Source of the DNA: Planctomycetota bacterium
Lineage (GTDB): Bacteria; Planctomycetota; UBA1135; UBA2386
Length of the DNA: 6,431 nt
Reading direction: 5' to 3'
Assembly: GCA_016793305.1 (NCBI GenBank)
Contig: JAEUHU010000137.1
Span: 1-6,431, forward strand
Of this stretch, positions 1 to 5,861 are shown in pieces (position 1 is the stretch's first letter; every line of letters begins with the position of its first letter). The position numbers and the translations under genes are program-made. The notes beneath the pieces are model-generated. The model ran no database searches, had not been told where the DNA came from, and saw only the letters and a program-made list of their open reading frames with translations.

Positions 1-5
1 TCGTC

Positions 6-680
6 ATGAGCGAACCAGAGCCACCAGGACGCGCGGTGCGCTTCCCCCTCGCCGACCTCGGGGAACAGGTGGACGCGTTCCTGCAGCGCTGGCCGCAGGC
101 GAGGGCCGATCGGCGCGGGCTCGTGTTCGTCGGCGAACCCGGGGCACGGCTGCGGGTGCCGCTGCTGGCCGTGCAGGCGCAGCCTGGGGAAGGGCTGGGC
201 GACTACGCCGACCGGCTCGCGGCGGGAACGGGCCGCGGCGAGCGCAGCGTGCTGTTGCTGCTGCGGGCCGGGGCGATGGCGGTCGGCTACTGGGACGGCG
301 AGGACCTGCTCCACCACAAGGCGGTGCGCCGCTACGTGGTGCGCGGGCACGGCAAGGCGCAGGCGCTGCACGCGAAGACGCGCGGCCGCTCGCGCTACGG
401 GGCCAGGCTCCGGTTGCAGAACTGGCGACGGCTGCTGGCCGAGACCAACGAGCGGCTGTCTGCCTACTGGGACGAGTACGGCGCGCCCGAGCGCATGTTC
501 GTGGCGGCCCCGGTGCGCGTGCTCGCCGACCTGTTCGCAGCGGCTCCGCCGCCGCCGTTCCGTGCCGACGCCCCGTCGCTGCAGCGGGTGCCGATGCACG
601 TGCACCGGCCGGATCACGAAGAGCTGCTCCGCGTGCGGGCCTGGCTGGCGATGGGTCGGCTCGAACTGCCGGGCGGCTGA
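6..680 (+). CDS. Vms1-like release factor (VLRF1 domain), putative peptidyl-tRNA hydrolase
   Basis: This 224-residue protein looks like a stand-alone VLRF1 domain, the eRF1-related fold of yeast Vms1 and human ANKZF1, which cleave peptidyl-tRNA on stalled 60S subunits. Visible landmarks follow the family order: a hydrophobic strand and Gly-Tyr turn (residues 82-95), His-Lys at 104-105 with Arg-Arg-Tyr at 108-110, the catalytic-loop motif Gly-Lys-Ala-Gln at 116-119 (the family GxxQ), a Gly-Ala-Arg-Leu-Arg...Asn helix start at 132-139, a strand MFVAAP at 164-169, and a C-terminal Val-Pro...Arg-Pro-Asp-His-Glu-Glu-Leu segment (195-207) that matches the family's Arg-Pro-Thr-His-x-Glu end. No zinc finger, ankyrin repeats or VCP-binding motif is present, as in the bacterial bVLRF1/acVLRF1 groups. 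It is probably cytosolic and ribosome-associated. The ATG lies five bases from the window edge and the frame is open upstream, so a longer N-terminus is possible. The family call is from motif reading; the substrate is inferred. Confidence 0.8.
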   Translation: MSEPEPPGRAVRFPLADLGEQVDAFLQRWPQARADRRGLVFVGEPGARLRVPLLAVQAQPGEGLGDYADRLAAGTGRGERSVLLLLRAGAMAVGYWDGEDLLHHKAVRRYVVRGHGKAQALHAKTRGRSRYGARLRLQNWRRLLAETNERLSAYWDEYGAPERMFVAAPVRVLADLFAAAPPPPFRADAPSLQRVPMHVHRPDHEELLRVRAWLAMGRLELPGG

Positions 681-802
681 TCCCGCGCGCGTCGGGCGCC
701 GGTGGCACGGGCGAGACCGCAGGCCGCTCAGTCGCGTCGCGTGGGGTTGCCGATGCCGAACACGATCCACCCATCGCATCCGCACCAGGAGAGACGTCCG
801 TC

Positions 803-2617
803 ATGGTCCATCGTCCGACTCAAGCACTCTTGCTCGCCACGGTCGCAGCCCTCGTCGCCGGCTGCGGTGGCGGCGGCACCGTCAGCAACGCTTCGCCGCG
901 CCTCACCGAGGTCCCGTTGCAGTGGACCACCGGCGACAGCCAGTTCGAGCTGGCGCTCGGGACCTACGTGACCGATCGCGAGGGCGCGACGTTGACCTAC
1001 GCGGTGACCTCGGGCGGCGGGACGTTCACGAACGACACCTACCGCAATACGTTCGACACGATGGGCGAGTACACGGTCGCGTTCACCGTCACCGACGGCG
1101 ACAAGACGACGACCGGCAGCTTCCCGGTGCGGGTCACCGAGGGCAACTTCGTGGTCGTGCGCGAGGACACGTCCGGGCTGTTCTTGCTCGACTCGCGCAC
1201 CAACGCGACGGTGCGCGTCGCTGCCGCCGTGGCGTCGCCGAGCGTCGCCGCGACGTTTCCGAGCGGGCGGCTCGCCTACCACCAGAGCACGGGGGCCACG
1301 CAACAGCTGTGGTTGTTCGACCCGCTGACGCGCACGCGCAGCCGGATCGGCGCCAGTGCCGGCGGAGCGGCGACGTATCGCGCCAGCACCAGCGACGGCA
1401 AGATCGTCTACACCGCGGGGGTCAGCGGGGCCCTGGAACTCGGCGTCTACAACCCGGCCACCGGCGTCTCGCGCGTGCTGACCACCGCGACGCCGTCGAC
1501 CATCACGGTGGTCGTCGACGCCGCCGACCTCGTGTTCTACGAGGTCTCGGTGAACGGCCAGTCCGACGTCTACGCCTACGACACGGTCGCCGACGAGGTG
1601 TTCGCGGTCGGTGAGGGTGCCACCGACGAACAGGTCCTGCGCGCGATGCCGAACGGCGGCGTGCTGTTCTCGCGCGTCGGGACGGGCGGTGAAGCCGACC
1701 TGTTCTGCTACCGCGTGTCGACGGGCCTGGTCGAGGTCGCCGCAGCCCAGTCGTCGGTCGCCGCGGCGGACAAGCAGGTCGCCGGTGTCTCCAGCGACGG
1801 CAAGGTGGTGTTCACCGCCGAGTCGGGCAGCTTCCGTACGGTGTGGGCCTGGAACTCGGCGAACGGCGCGACCGTGGACCTCGGTGCTGCGGCCGGTGCT
1901 GCGGCGTGGAACACCGTGAAGGCGGTCGGAGCCGGCAACGAAGTCGTGTTCGAGAGCACCACGTTCGGCAATACGACCGAGAGCGACGCCTACTTCTACG
2001 ATCTCGACACGAACGTGACCGCGGCGCTGCGCGACGACAGCGACCTGTCGACCGTGCTCGGCGTCAGCAGCGACGGGACCACCGGCTGGGCGTTCGTGCG
2101 CCCGAGCGGCACCACCTCGAGCCTGCTGGCGATCTCGATGGTCGCCTCGCCGGCGACGCAGACCTGGACCGCGGGTGGCGCCGTGTCGACGACGCTCGGC
2201 GTGCTCGGCAACGGCGACGTGGTCGGGCAGCGCAGCGACGGCACCGCGTTGGCCCTGTTCGACGTGTCGGCCGGCACGTGGGGCACGCCGATCACCGGCA
2301 CCGGCCTCGTGTTCGCGGGCGACGGGCTCGACACCGGCGACTTCGTCTACGAGGTCACGGCGAGCAGCCAGACCGACCTGTCGATGTGGGACGCGTCGGC
2401 CGGCAACTCGATCGTGGTCAGCAACACCACCGGCGAAGACACCTACCAGGTCAGGACGGCCGACAGCACGATCCTGTTCACGCGCGTGGTCGCCGGCAAC
2501 ACCAACGCCGACCTGTTCGTGTTCGACGGCACCGACACCACGCGCCTCACCACGACCGACGCGGGCGGCGTGAAGCGCGACCACACCGTGCTCGGCAAGT
2601 ACACCGGCGCGCGCTGA
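803..2617 (+). CDS. Lipoprotein with PKD/cadherin-like segment and about eleven propeller-type repeats
   Basis: This 604-residue protein starts with a lipoprotein signal: Arg4, a hydrophobic stretch, and the lipobox Leu-Val-Ala-Gly-Cys ending at Cys21, followed by glycines. It should be lipid-anchored on the outer side of a membrane. Residues about 30-112 resemble a PKD or cadherin-like beta-sandwich (GEYTVAFTVTDGD at 88-100). From residue 115 to 584 there are about eleven units of 41-47 residues. Each has a 'S-D-G-K-hydrophobic-V-F/Y' strand, a loop, then an aromatic strand such as LFVFD or VYAYD and a Thr/Val-rich strand, as in TolB/WD40-like propeller blades. No catalytic residues are evident, so it is probably a binding or scaffold protein at the cell surface. 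The start is supported by AGGAGA at 787-792, ten bases upstream of the ATG. The 122-base gap before it shows no convincing promoter. It converges with the DUF1080 gene, nine bases away. Exact function is unknown. Confidence 0.85.
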   Translation: MVHRPTQALLLATVAALVAGCGGGGTVSNASPRLTEVPLQWTTGDSQFELALGTYVTDREGATLTYAVTSGGGTFTNDTYRNTFDTMGEYTVAFTVTDGDKTTTGSFPVRVTEGNFVVVREDTSGLFLLDSRTNATVRVAAAVASPSVAATFPSGRLAYHQSTGATQQLWLFDPLTRTRSRIGASAGGAATYRASTSDGKIVYTAGVSGALELGVYNPATGVSRVLTTATPSTITVVVDAADLVFYEVSVNGQSDVYAYDTVADEVFAVGEGATDEQVLRAMPNGGVLFSRVGTGGEADLFCYRVSTGLVEVAAAQSSVAAADKQVAGVSSDGKVVFTAESGSFRTVWAWNSANGATVDLGAAAGAAAWNTVKAVGAGNEVVFESTTFGNTTESDAYFYDLDTNVTAALRDDSDLSTVLGVSSDGTTGWAFVRPSGTTSSLLAISMVASPATQTWTAGGAVSTTLGVLGNGDVVGQRSDGTALALFDVSAGTWGTPITGTGLVFAGDGLDTGDFVYEVTASSQTDLSMWDASAGNSIVVSNTTGEDTYQVRTADSTILFTRVVAGNTNADLFVFDGTDTTRLTTTDAGGVKRDHTVLGKYTGAR

Positions 2618-2624
2618 GCGCCGG
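2604..2624. terminator. GC hairpin at convergent gene ends, possible bidirectional terminator
   Basis: A perfect 7-bp inverted repeat, CCGGCGC (2604-2610) and GCGCCGG (2618-2624), encloses a 7-base loop that contains the lipoprotein stop codon TGA. It sits in the nine-base gap between two convergent genes, where a shared terminator would be useful. No T-run follows on either strand, so it is not a standard intrinsic terminator, and such GC repeats also arise by chance in this base composition. Confidence 0.3.
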
Positions 2625-2626
2625 AA

Positions 2627-3487
2627 TCACTTCGTCTCGGTCGCGGTGGGTGCTGCGGGCCGCTCGAACTGCAGCGGCCGCACCCAGACGTTGCGGAAGC
2701 GGACCGGGTTGCCGTGGTCCTGCAGCCGGATCGGTCCCGTACCTTCGTGCGCCTCGTAGCGGGCGACGGCCCGGTGCGCGGTCTGGCCGAGCAACGGCTC
2801 GTCGAGGTGCACCAGCACCCCGTTGTGCAACACCGTGACGCGCGCCGGTTCGCGCAGCGTGCCGTCGCTGTGGAAGCGCGGAGCGCGGAACACGATGTCG
2901 AAGGTCTGCCACTCGCCGGGCTTCCGGCAGGCGTTGACCAGCGGCGGCTTCTGGCCGTAGAGCGCCGCAGCCTGGCCGTCCGCGTAGCTCGGGTTCTCGA
3001 AGCTGTCGAGGATCTGGATCTCGTAGCGGCCGAAGAAGAACACGCCGCTGTTGCCGCGACCCTGCGAGTCGCCGGTCGCCGGGGTCGGGGCACTCCACTC
3101 GAGGTGCAGCTGGCAGTCGCCGAACTGCTGCACGGTCTCGAGGTCGCCGGTGCCGTTCACGACCATCGCCCCTTCGGCGAGGGCCCACTTCGCGGGCTTG
3201 CCGCCGCTGCGGAACGCGTCGAGCGAGTTGCCGTCGAACAGCACCACCGCGTCGCTCGGCGGGGCCACCGGGGGTGTCGCCGGGGCGGGCTGCACCACCG
3301 CCGGGCGCGGCCGGTCGGCGTCGTGCACGCGCCAGCCGTCGGGCAGCCGCGGCGTGTCGCGATAGCCGGGCGACGGGTCCTGCGTGGCGGGTACCAGGGC
3401 GAGCAGGGTGGCGAGAGCGGCGAGTTGGGTCGGGAAAGCGAACATGGCGTGCAGCACGATGGCGCAACGGGTCGGGCCTGCCAACAT
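2627..3487 (-). CDS. Exported DUF1080 protein (3-keto-disaccharide hydrolase family)
   Basis: This 286-residue protein matches the DUF1080 family (PF06439), a concanavalin A-like beta-sandwich; some members hydrolyse 3-keto-glycosides made by oxidation of disaccharides. Family landmarks in order are LFDGNSLDAF at 83-92, the Glu-Trp and Gly-Asn-Ser-Gly-Val block (130-149), Arg-Tyr-Glu-Ile-Gln-Ile-Leu-Asp-Ser (154-162), Ala-Leu-Tyr-Gly...Pro-Gly-Glu-Trp-Gln-Thr (175-195), His-Asn-Gly-Val at 221-224, and the ending Gly-Pro-Ile-x-Leu-Gln-Asp-His-Gly with Arg-Phe-Arg-Asn (251-266). The N-terminus has a long hydrophobic stretch ending near Val-Pro-Ala (32-34), read as a signal peptide or anchor, so the protein acts outside the cytoplasm. 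A proline-rich linker (60-78) follows. The chosen ATG lies three bases after the sigma-factor stop, which suggests coupled translation, and gives a positively charged n-region (Arg7). ATG at 3445 (Met15) is an alternative; neither has a clear Shine-Dalgarno. Enzyme activity and substrate are inferred from the family. Confidence 0.88.
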   Translation of the reverse strand: MLAGPTRCAIVLHAMFAFPTQLAALATLLALVPATQDPSPGYRDTPRLPDGWRVHDADRPRPAVVQPAPATPPVAPPSDAVVLFDGNSLDAFRSGGKPAKWALAEGAMVVNGTGDLETVQQFGDCQLHLEWSAPTPATGDSQGRGNSGVFFFGRYEIQILDSFENPSYADGQAAALYGQKPPLVNACRKPGEWQTFDIVFRAPRFHSDGTLREPARVTVLHNGVLVHLDEPLLGQTAHRAVARYEAHEGTGPIRLQDHGNPVRFRNVWVRPLQFERPAAPTATETK

Positions 3488-3490
3488 GCT

Positions 3491-4036
3491 TCAGGTGGCG
3501 AGGCCGAACTGCACCGCGGCATCGTCGGCGAACGGATCGATGGGATCGCGGTGCGCGAGCATCGCCCGGGCCTTGTTCGAGATGGTGCCGAGGCGGCGCC
3601 GGAAGTCGCGCGGGGCGAGGCCGCAGCGGCGCGCCGCGGCGCGGGTGCCGTTGCAGCTGACCGCGGCGTGCAGGACTTCCTGGAGGTGCGGCGGCAGGCT
3701 CGGGCCGAGGGTCTCGCGCACGAAGTCGGTGCCGGTCTTCGGTCGCCGGTAGGGCGCCTGGCAGGTGGCGATCTCCTCGGCGCCGATCGCCTTGGTCCGT
3801 CCCCATTCCGAATGGAGCATCGTGCAGGCGGTGCGGCGGGCGACCTGCTTCAGCCAGGCTTTCGGGTGTTCGGGCGGGCTGCCCTGGAGCAGGGCCAGGG
3901 TCAGTTGGTGGAGGGCTCGTTCGCTGGCTTCTTCGGCAAGGAAGCGGTTGCGGAGCACGCGGGAGGCCGCGCGCAAGGCGATCGGAAGAAGTTCCTGAGG
4001 CAAGGTCTGCTGGCACATGGAATGACTCCGCGGCAT
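3491..4036 (-). CDS. Divergent ECF-type RNA polymerase sigma factor
   Basis: This 181-residue protein has the two-domain layout and length of an ECF sigma-70 factor. Residues about 15-80 resemble sigma region 2: an Ala-Ser-Arg-Val-Leu-Arg-Asn helix, Ala-Glu-Glu-Ala-Ser-Glu-Arg-Ala (34-41) where canonical factors have Ala-Glu-Asp-x-x-Gln-Glu, and the Ala-Trp-Leu-Lys-Gln-Val-Ala-Arg-Arg helix (60-68). Residues about 112-160 resemble region 4: Leu-Pro-Pro-His-Leu-Gln-Glu-Val-Leu, then a helix-turn-helix with Ala-Ala-Ala-Arg-Arg-Cys-Gly-Leu (133-140) and a basic recognition helix (143-149). A short acidic tail follows. The region 2 sequence is divergent, so core binding is likely but not certain. 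It is the first gene of an operon with the DUF1080 gene, three bases downstream, and may control that gene or its own operon. No anti-sigma gene is adjacent. The start is fixed by a strong Shine-Dalgarno eight bases upstream. Confidence 0.72.
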   Translation of the reverse strand: MPRSHSMCQQTLPQELLPIALRAASRVLRNRFLAEEASERALHQLTLALLQGSPPEHPKAWLKQVARRTACTMLHSEWGRTKAIGAEEIATCQAPYRRPKTGTDFVRETLGPSLPPHLQEVLHAAVSCNGTRAAARRCGLAPRDFRRRLGTISNKARAMLAHRDPIDPFADDAAVQFGLAT

Positions 4037-4044
4037 GGGCGTGG

Positions 4045-4050
4045 CTCCTT
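4045..4050 (-). promoter_or_regulatory. Shine-Dalgarno site of the sigma-factor gene
   Basis: Read on the minus strand this is AAGGAG, eight bases before the ATG at 4036. It is the best ribosome binding site in the window and decides the sigma-factor start against the later in-frame Met7. Confidence 0.75.
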
Positions 4051-4119
4051 ACTTGACGGATCGGCAACTTTCCAGATCGTCATGGGTAGACAGGGTGCTG
4101 CCCCAGGTCGTGCCCGTCC

Positions 4120-4185
4120 CGCAAGCGAACCGCTCATGCCATGGGCGACTTTCGCAAGGCATGGCCAGTTGGGAAGATGCTTGCG
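4120..4185. promoter_or_regulatory. Candidate operator cluster: CGCAAG repeats in the divergent control region
   Basis: The 179-bp gap between the divergent sigma-factor and XRE genes holds CGCAAG at 4120-4125 and 4153-4158 and its inverted form CTTGCG at 4180-4185. The second and third copies form a longer imperfect inverted repeat, CGCAAGgCAT and ATGcTTGCG (4153-4162, 4177-4185). The first two copies lie 33 bases apart, about three helical turns. A second short inverted repeat, GCCATG (4138-4143) and CATGGC (4160-4165), overlaps it. This is the layout expected of binding sites for the adjacent XRE regulator, but the repeats are short and may be chance. No convincing -35/-10 pair was found on either strand. 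Confidence 0.35.
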
Positions 4186-4215
4186 TAGTGCCGGTGACCC
4201 CCGACGGCTGCCCTC

Positions 4216-4698
4216 GTGACGGAACAACCTGAAGAAATCGCCCCGCGTCCCCTCGCCATGCACCTGGCGGCTCGCCTTCGTGAGCTGCGGGCCCGGCGGG
4301 GCTTCACCCAGGACCACGTCGCCAAACGGCTGGGCTGTCACGAGTCGGCCGTGTCGCGGTGGGAGAGCGGCAGCCGGTTCCCGACCGGCGAGGATCTGGT
4401 CGCGCTCGCGGACCTGTTCGAGGTGAGCACCGACGACCTGCTGGGGCGGGTGCGGCAGTATGCGGCATCCGGCTCGGCGCTGGTCGACATGCGCCTGCTC
4501 GAGCAACTCGCCGCCGCCAGCAGCACCGACGAGTTCGACCAGCTGGTCGCCGGCAACGAGGACCAGGCCGTCTGGTTGCCGGTGCCCGATGGCGCCGTGC
4601 TGATCCCGGTCGCCGAGGCGATGCGGCTCACCCGCAAGGTCGCCGAGAAGCACAAGGGCAGCCGGTTCACCGACCGGCTGTTCCGGCCGCGCGTCTGA
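4216..4698 (+). CDS. XRE-family transcriptional regulator with a short C-terminal domain
   Basis: This 160-residue protein carries one Cro/CI-type helix-turn-helix (HTH_3) at about residues 17-76: Leu-Arg-Glu-Leu-Arg-Ala-Arg-Arg-Gly-Phe-Thr-Gln (21-32), the turn into helix 3 with Ser-Ala-Val-Ser-Arg-Trp-Glu-Ser-Gly (44-52), Pro56, and the closing Leu-Phe-Glu-Val-Ser-Thr-Asp-Asp-Leu-Leu (67-76). It should bind DNA as a dimer. Residues 88-160 are a small unrecognised domain with an acidic helix, a VWLPVPDGAVLIP strand pair (119-131) and a basic helix to the end; it might be a dimerisation or sensor part. No membrane segment is present. The gene diverges from the sigma-factor operon and shares a repeat-containing control region with it, so autoregulation and control of the operon are plausible. 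The GTG start at 4216 has no clear Shine-Dalgarno; ATG at 4258 (Met15), just before the helix-turn-helix, is a real alternative. Confidence 0.85.
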   Translation: MTEQPEEIAPRPLAMHLAARLRELRARRGFTQDHVAKRLGCHESAVSRWESGSRFPTGEDLVALADLFEVSTDDLLGRVRQYAASGSALVDMRLLEQLAAASSTDEFDQLVAGNEDQAVWLPVPDGAVLIPVAEAMRLTRKVAEKHKGSRFTDRLFRPRV

Positions 4699-4735
4699 CC
4701 CGCTCGGGACTGCTGCCTCGGATCGGGTCCCCTCC

Positions 4736-4750
4736 GGGCGCCAGTCGCCC
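4736..4750. terminator. Weak hairpin between convergent genes
   Basis: GGGCG (4736-4740), a five-base loop and CGCCC (4746-4750) form a small GC hairpin in the 68-base gap between the convergent XRE and dehydrogenase genes. A second, wider inverted repeat lies beside it: GACCCG (4697-4702) and CGGGTC (4724-4729). Neither is followed by a T-run. A terminator role rests mainly on position. Confidence 0.22.
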
Positions 4751-4766
4751 AGCCAGCCGCGCCCGT

Positions 4767-5792
4767 TCAGCCGCGCACGGCCAGGCGCTGCACGACGGCC
4801 GCAGTGAACTCGGCCGTGTTCTTCGAACCGCCGAGGTCGCGTGTCGACTCGCCTGCGGCGATCGCCGAACGCACCGCCTCGTCGACCATCGTGCCGAGTC
4901 CGCGGAAGCCGGCGTGCGTCAGCAGCATGCCGAACGCGAGCAGCGACGCCGACGGATTGCAGATGCCCTTGCCGGCGATGTCCGGTGCGGTTCCGCCGGC
5001 CGGGTCGAACATCGCCAGCGCGACGTCGCCGCGTTCGTCGAACGAGTAGTTGGCGCTCGCACCGAGGCCGAGGCTGCCGATCATCCCGCACGCCATGTCC
5101 GACAGGAAGTCGCCGTATTCGTTCGGCGTGACGATCACGCGGTAGTTCTCGGGCTTCAGGATCAGCTTGTAGAGCAGCGAGTCGAACAGCTCGCAGTGGT
5201 GCGGAACCTCGGGGAAGTCGCGGGCCACGTTCTGCACGGCCTCCTCGAACAGGCCGTCGGTCGCACGCTGGATCGTGTACTTGCTGGTGCTGCAGACGCC
5301 GCTCGACAGGCGGCGCGCCAGCCGGAACGCGTAGAGCGCCGCTTCGCGCGAGGGGCGGCGTTCGATCACGCGGATCGACACGGCGACGTCGTCGCCGATG
5401 CGGCGCCCGGCGTCCTCGTAGGTGCCACCGACCGCGACGCGGATGATGTGCAGGTCGACCTTGCCGTCGTGGCGCGTCTTCACGCCCGGCAGCGTCGCCA
5501 CCGGCCGATGGATCACCGAGAAGTTGGCGCGCTCGCGCAGCACCTTGTTGGGGCTCTCCTTCTCGGTGACCGTCGGGTGCTTCAGCGCCAGCTTGTGCGT
5601 GCGGAAGGACTCCATCGCCGCGTCGTAGCAGGCGGTCGCGTTCTTGCGCCGCGACTCGAGCGTCAGGTCGACCGGATGGAAGTGCACCTGGATCGGCAGG
5701 GCCTTGGCGATCTGGTGCACGCTGGCGGACAGTTCGGCGGAGATGCCGTCGCCGTGGAACTCGGCGACGTGGAGGTTTTCGCGGTCGGGCAT
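4767..5792 (-). CDS. Isocitrate/isopropylmalate-family dehydrogenase, probably NAD-dependent isocitrate dehydrogenase
   Basis: This 341-residue protein is a beta-decarboxylating dehydrogenase (PF00180), cytosolic, which would oxidise a 2-hydroxy acid and release CO2. The family start Phe-His-Gly-Asp-Gly-Ile is at 12-17. Residues aligning with E. coli isocitrate dehydrogenase are Ser80, Asn82 and Arg86 (Ser113, Asn115, Arg119), Arg96 (Arg129), Arg118 and Tyr125 (Arg153, Tyr160), catalytic Lys171 (Lys230), and the metal ligands Asp204, Asp228 and Asp232 (Asp283, 307, 311). The Ser/Asn pair favours isocitrate over isopropylmalate. In the nucleotide loop, Asp271-Ile272 stand where NADP enzymes have Lys-Tyr, which predicts NAD+. 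Two oddities: the loop His (E. coli His339) is Gly266, and the Glu after Arg118 is Val119. Homoisocitrate or another malate-type substrate cannot be excluded. The start fits the family but lacks a clear Shine-Dalgarno. It is a single gene, convergent with the XRE gene and divergent from the glycosyltransferase gene. Confidence 0.87.
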   Translation of the reverse strand: MPDRENLHVAEFHGDGISAELSASVHQIAKALPIQVHFHPVDLTLESRRKNATACYDAAMESFRTHKLALKHPTVTEKESPNKVLRERANFSVIHRPVATLPGVKTRHDGKVDLHIIRVAVGGTYEDAGRRIGDDVAVSIRVIERRPSREAALYAFRLARRLSSGVCSTSKYTIQRATDGLFEEAVQNVARDFPEVPHHCELFDSLLYKLILKPENYRVIVTPNEYGDFLSDMACGMIGSLGLGASANYSFDERGDVALAMFDPAGGTAPDIAGKGICNPSASLLAFGMLLTHAGFRGLGTMVDEAVRSAIAAGESTRDLGGSKNTAEFTAAVVQRLAVRG

Positions 5793-5861
5793 CGGAGTCG
5801 GGGAAGTTCGGGGGCGAGGATCCTACGGCCGACACGGATGGGCGCGATGGGCCCGACTGCG

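Noticed and set aside
681..802. 122-base gap before the lipoprotein gene searched for a promoter, hairpin or small gene
   Set aside because: Apart from the Shine-Dalgarno at 787-792, no convincing promoter pair, stable inverted repeat or small coding frame was seen.
562..1614. Open frame of 350 codons on the plus strand overlapping the end of the VLRF1 gene and the start of the lipoprotein gene
   Set aside because: Arg/His-rich translation without domain features; both overlapped genes have clear homology signals in other frames.
728..2584. Open frame of 618 codons on the minus strand opposite the lipoprotein gene
   Set aside because: It is rich in Arg, Gly, Ala and Val with no recognisable domain or signal, and it lies antisense to a gene with a clear lipobox, Shine-Dalgarno and repeat structure. 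Long antisense frames are common at this GC content.
2547..4067. Open frame of 506 codons on the minus strand, in another frame of the sigma-factor/DUF1080 operon
   Set aside because: The product is Arg/Pro/Ala-rich and low in complexity, and it crosses the boundaries of three real genes.
4053..4090. TTGACG (4053-4058) as a possible -35 box on the plus strand
   Set aside because: No acceptable -10 box lies 16-18 bases downstream, and it sits next to the sigma-factor Shine-Dalgarno, far from the XRE start.
2714..4219. Open frame of 501 codons on the plus strand across the DUF1080 and sigma-factor genes
   Set aside because: Its translation has no motif or hydrophobic order, while the opposite strand encodes two well-supported proteins over the same bases.
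2627..5792. Possibility that the sigma factor, XRE regulator and dehydrogenase form a mobile or defence cassette
   Set aside because: No transposase, integrase, terminal repeats, toxin or nuclease was seen, and base composition looks even across the window.
3901..5835. Open frame of 644 codons on the minus strand covering the dehydrogenase, XRE and part of the sigma-factor genes
   Set aside because: It is out of frame with the conserved dehydrogenase and has no recognisable domain; it is a GC-driven shadow.
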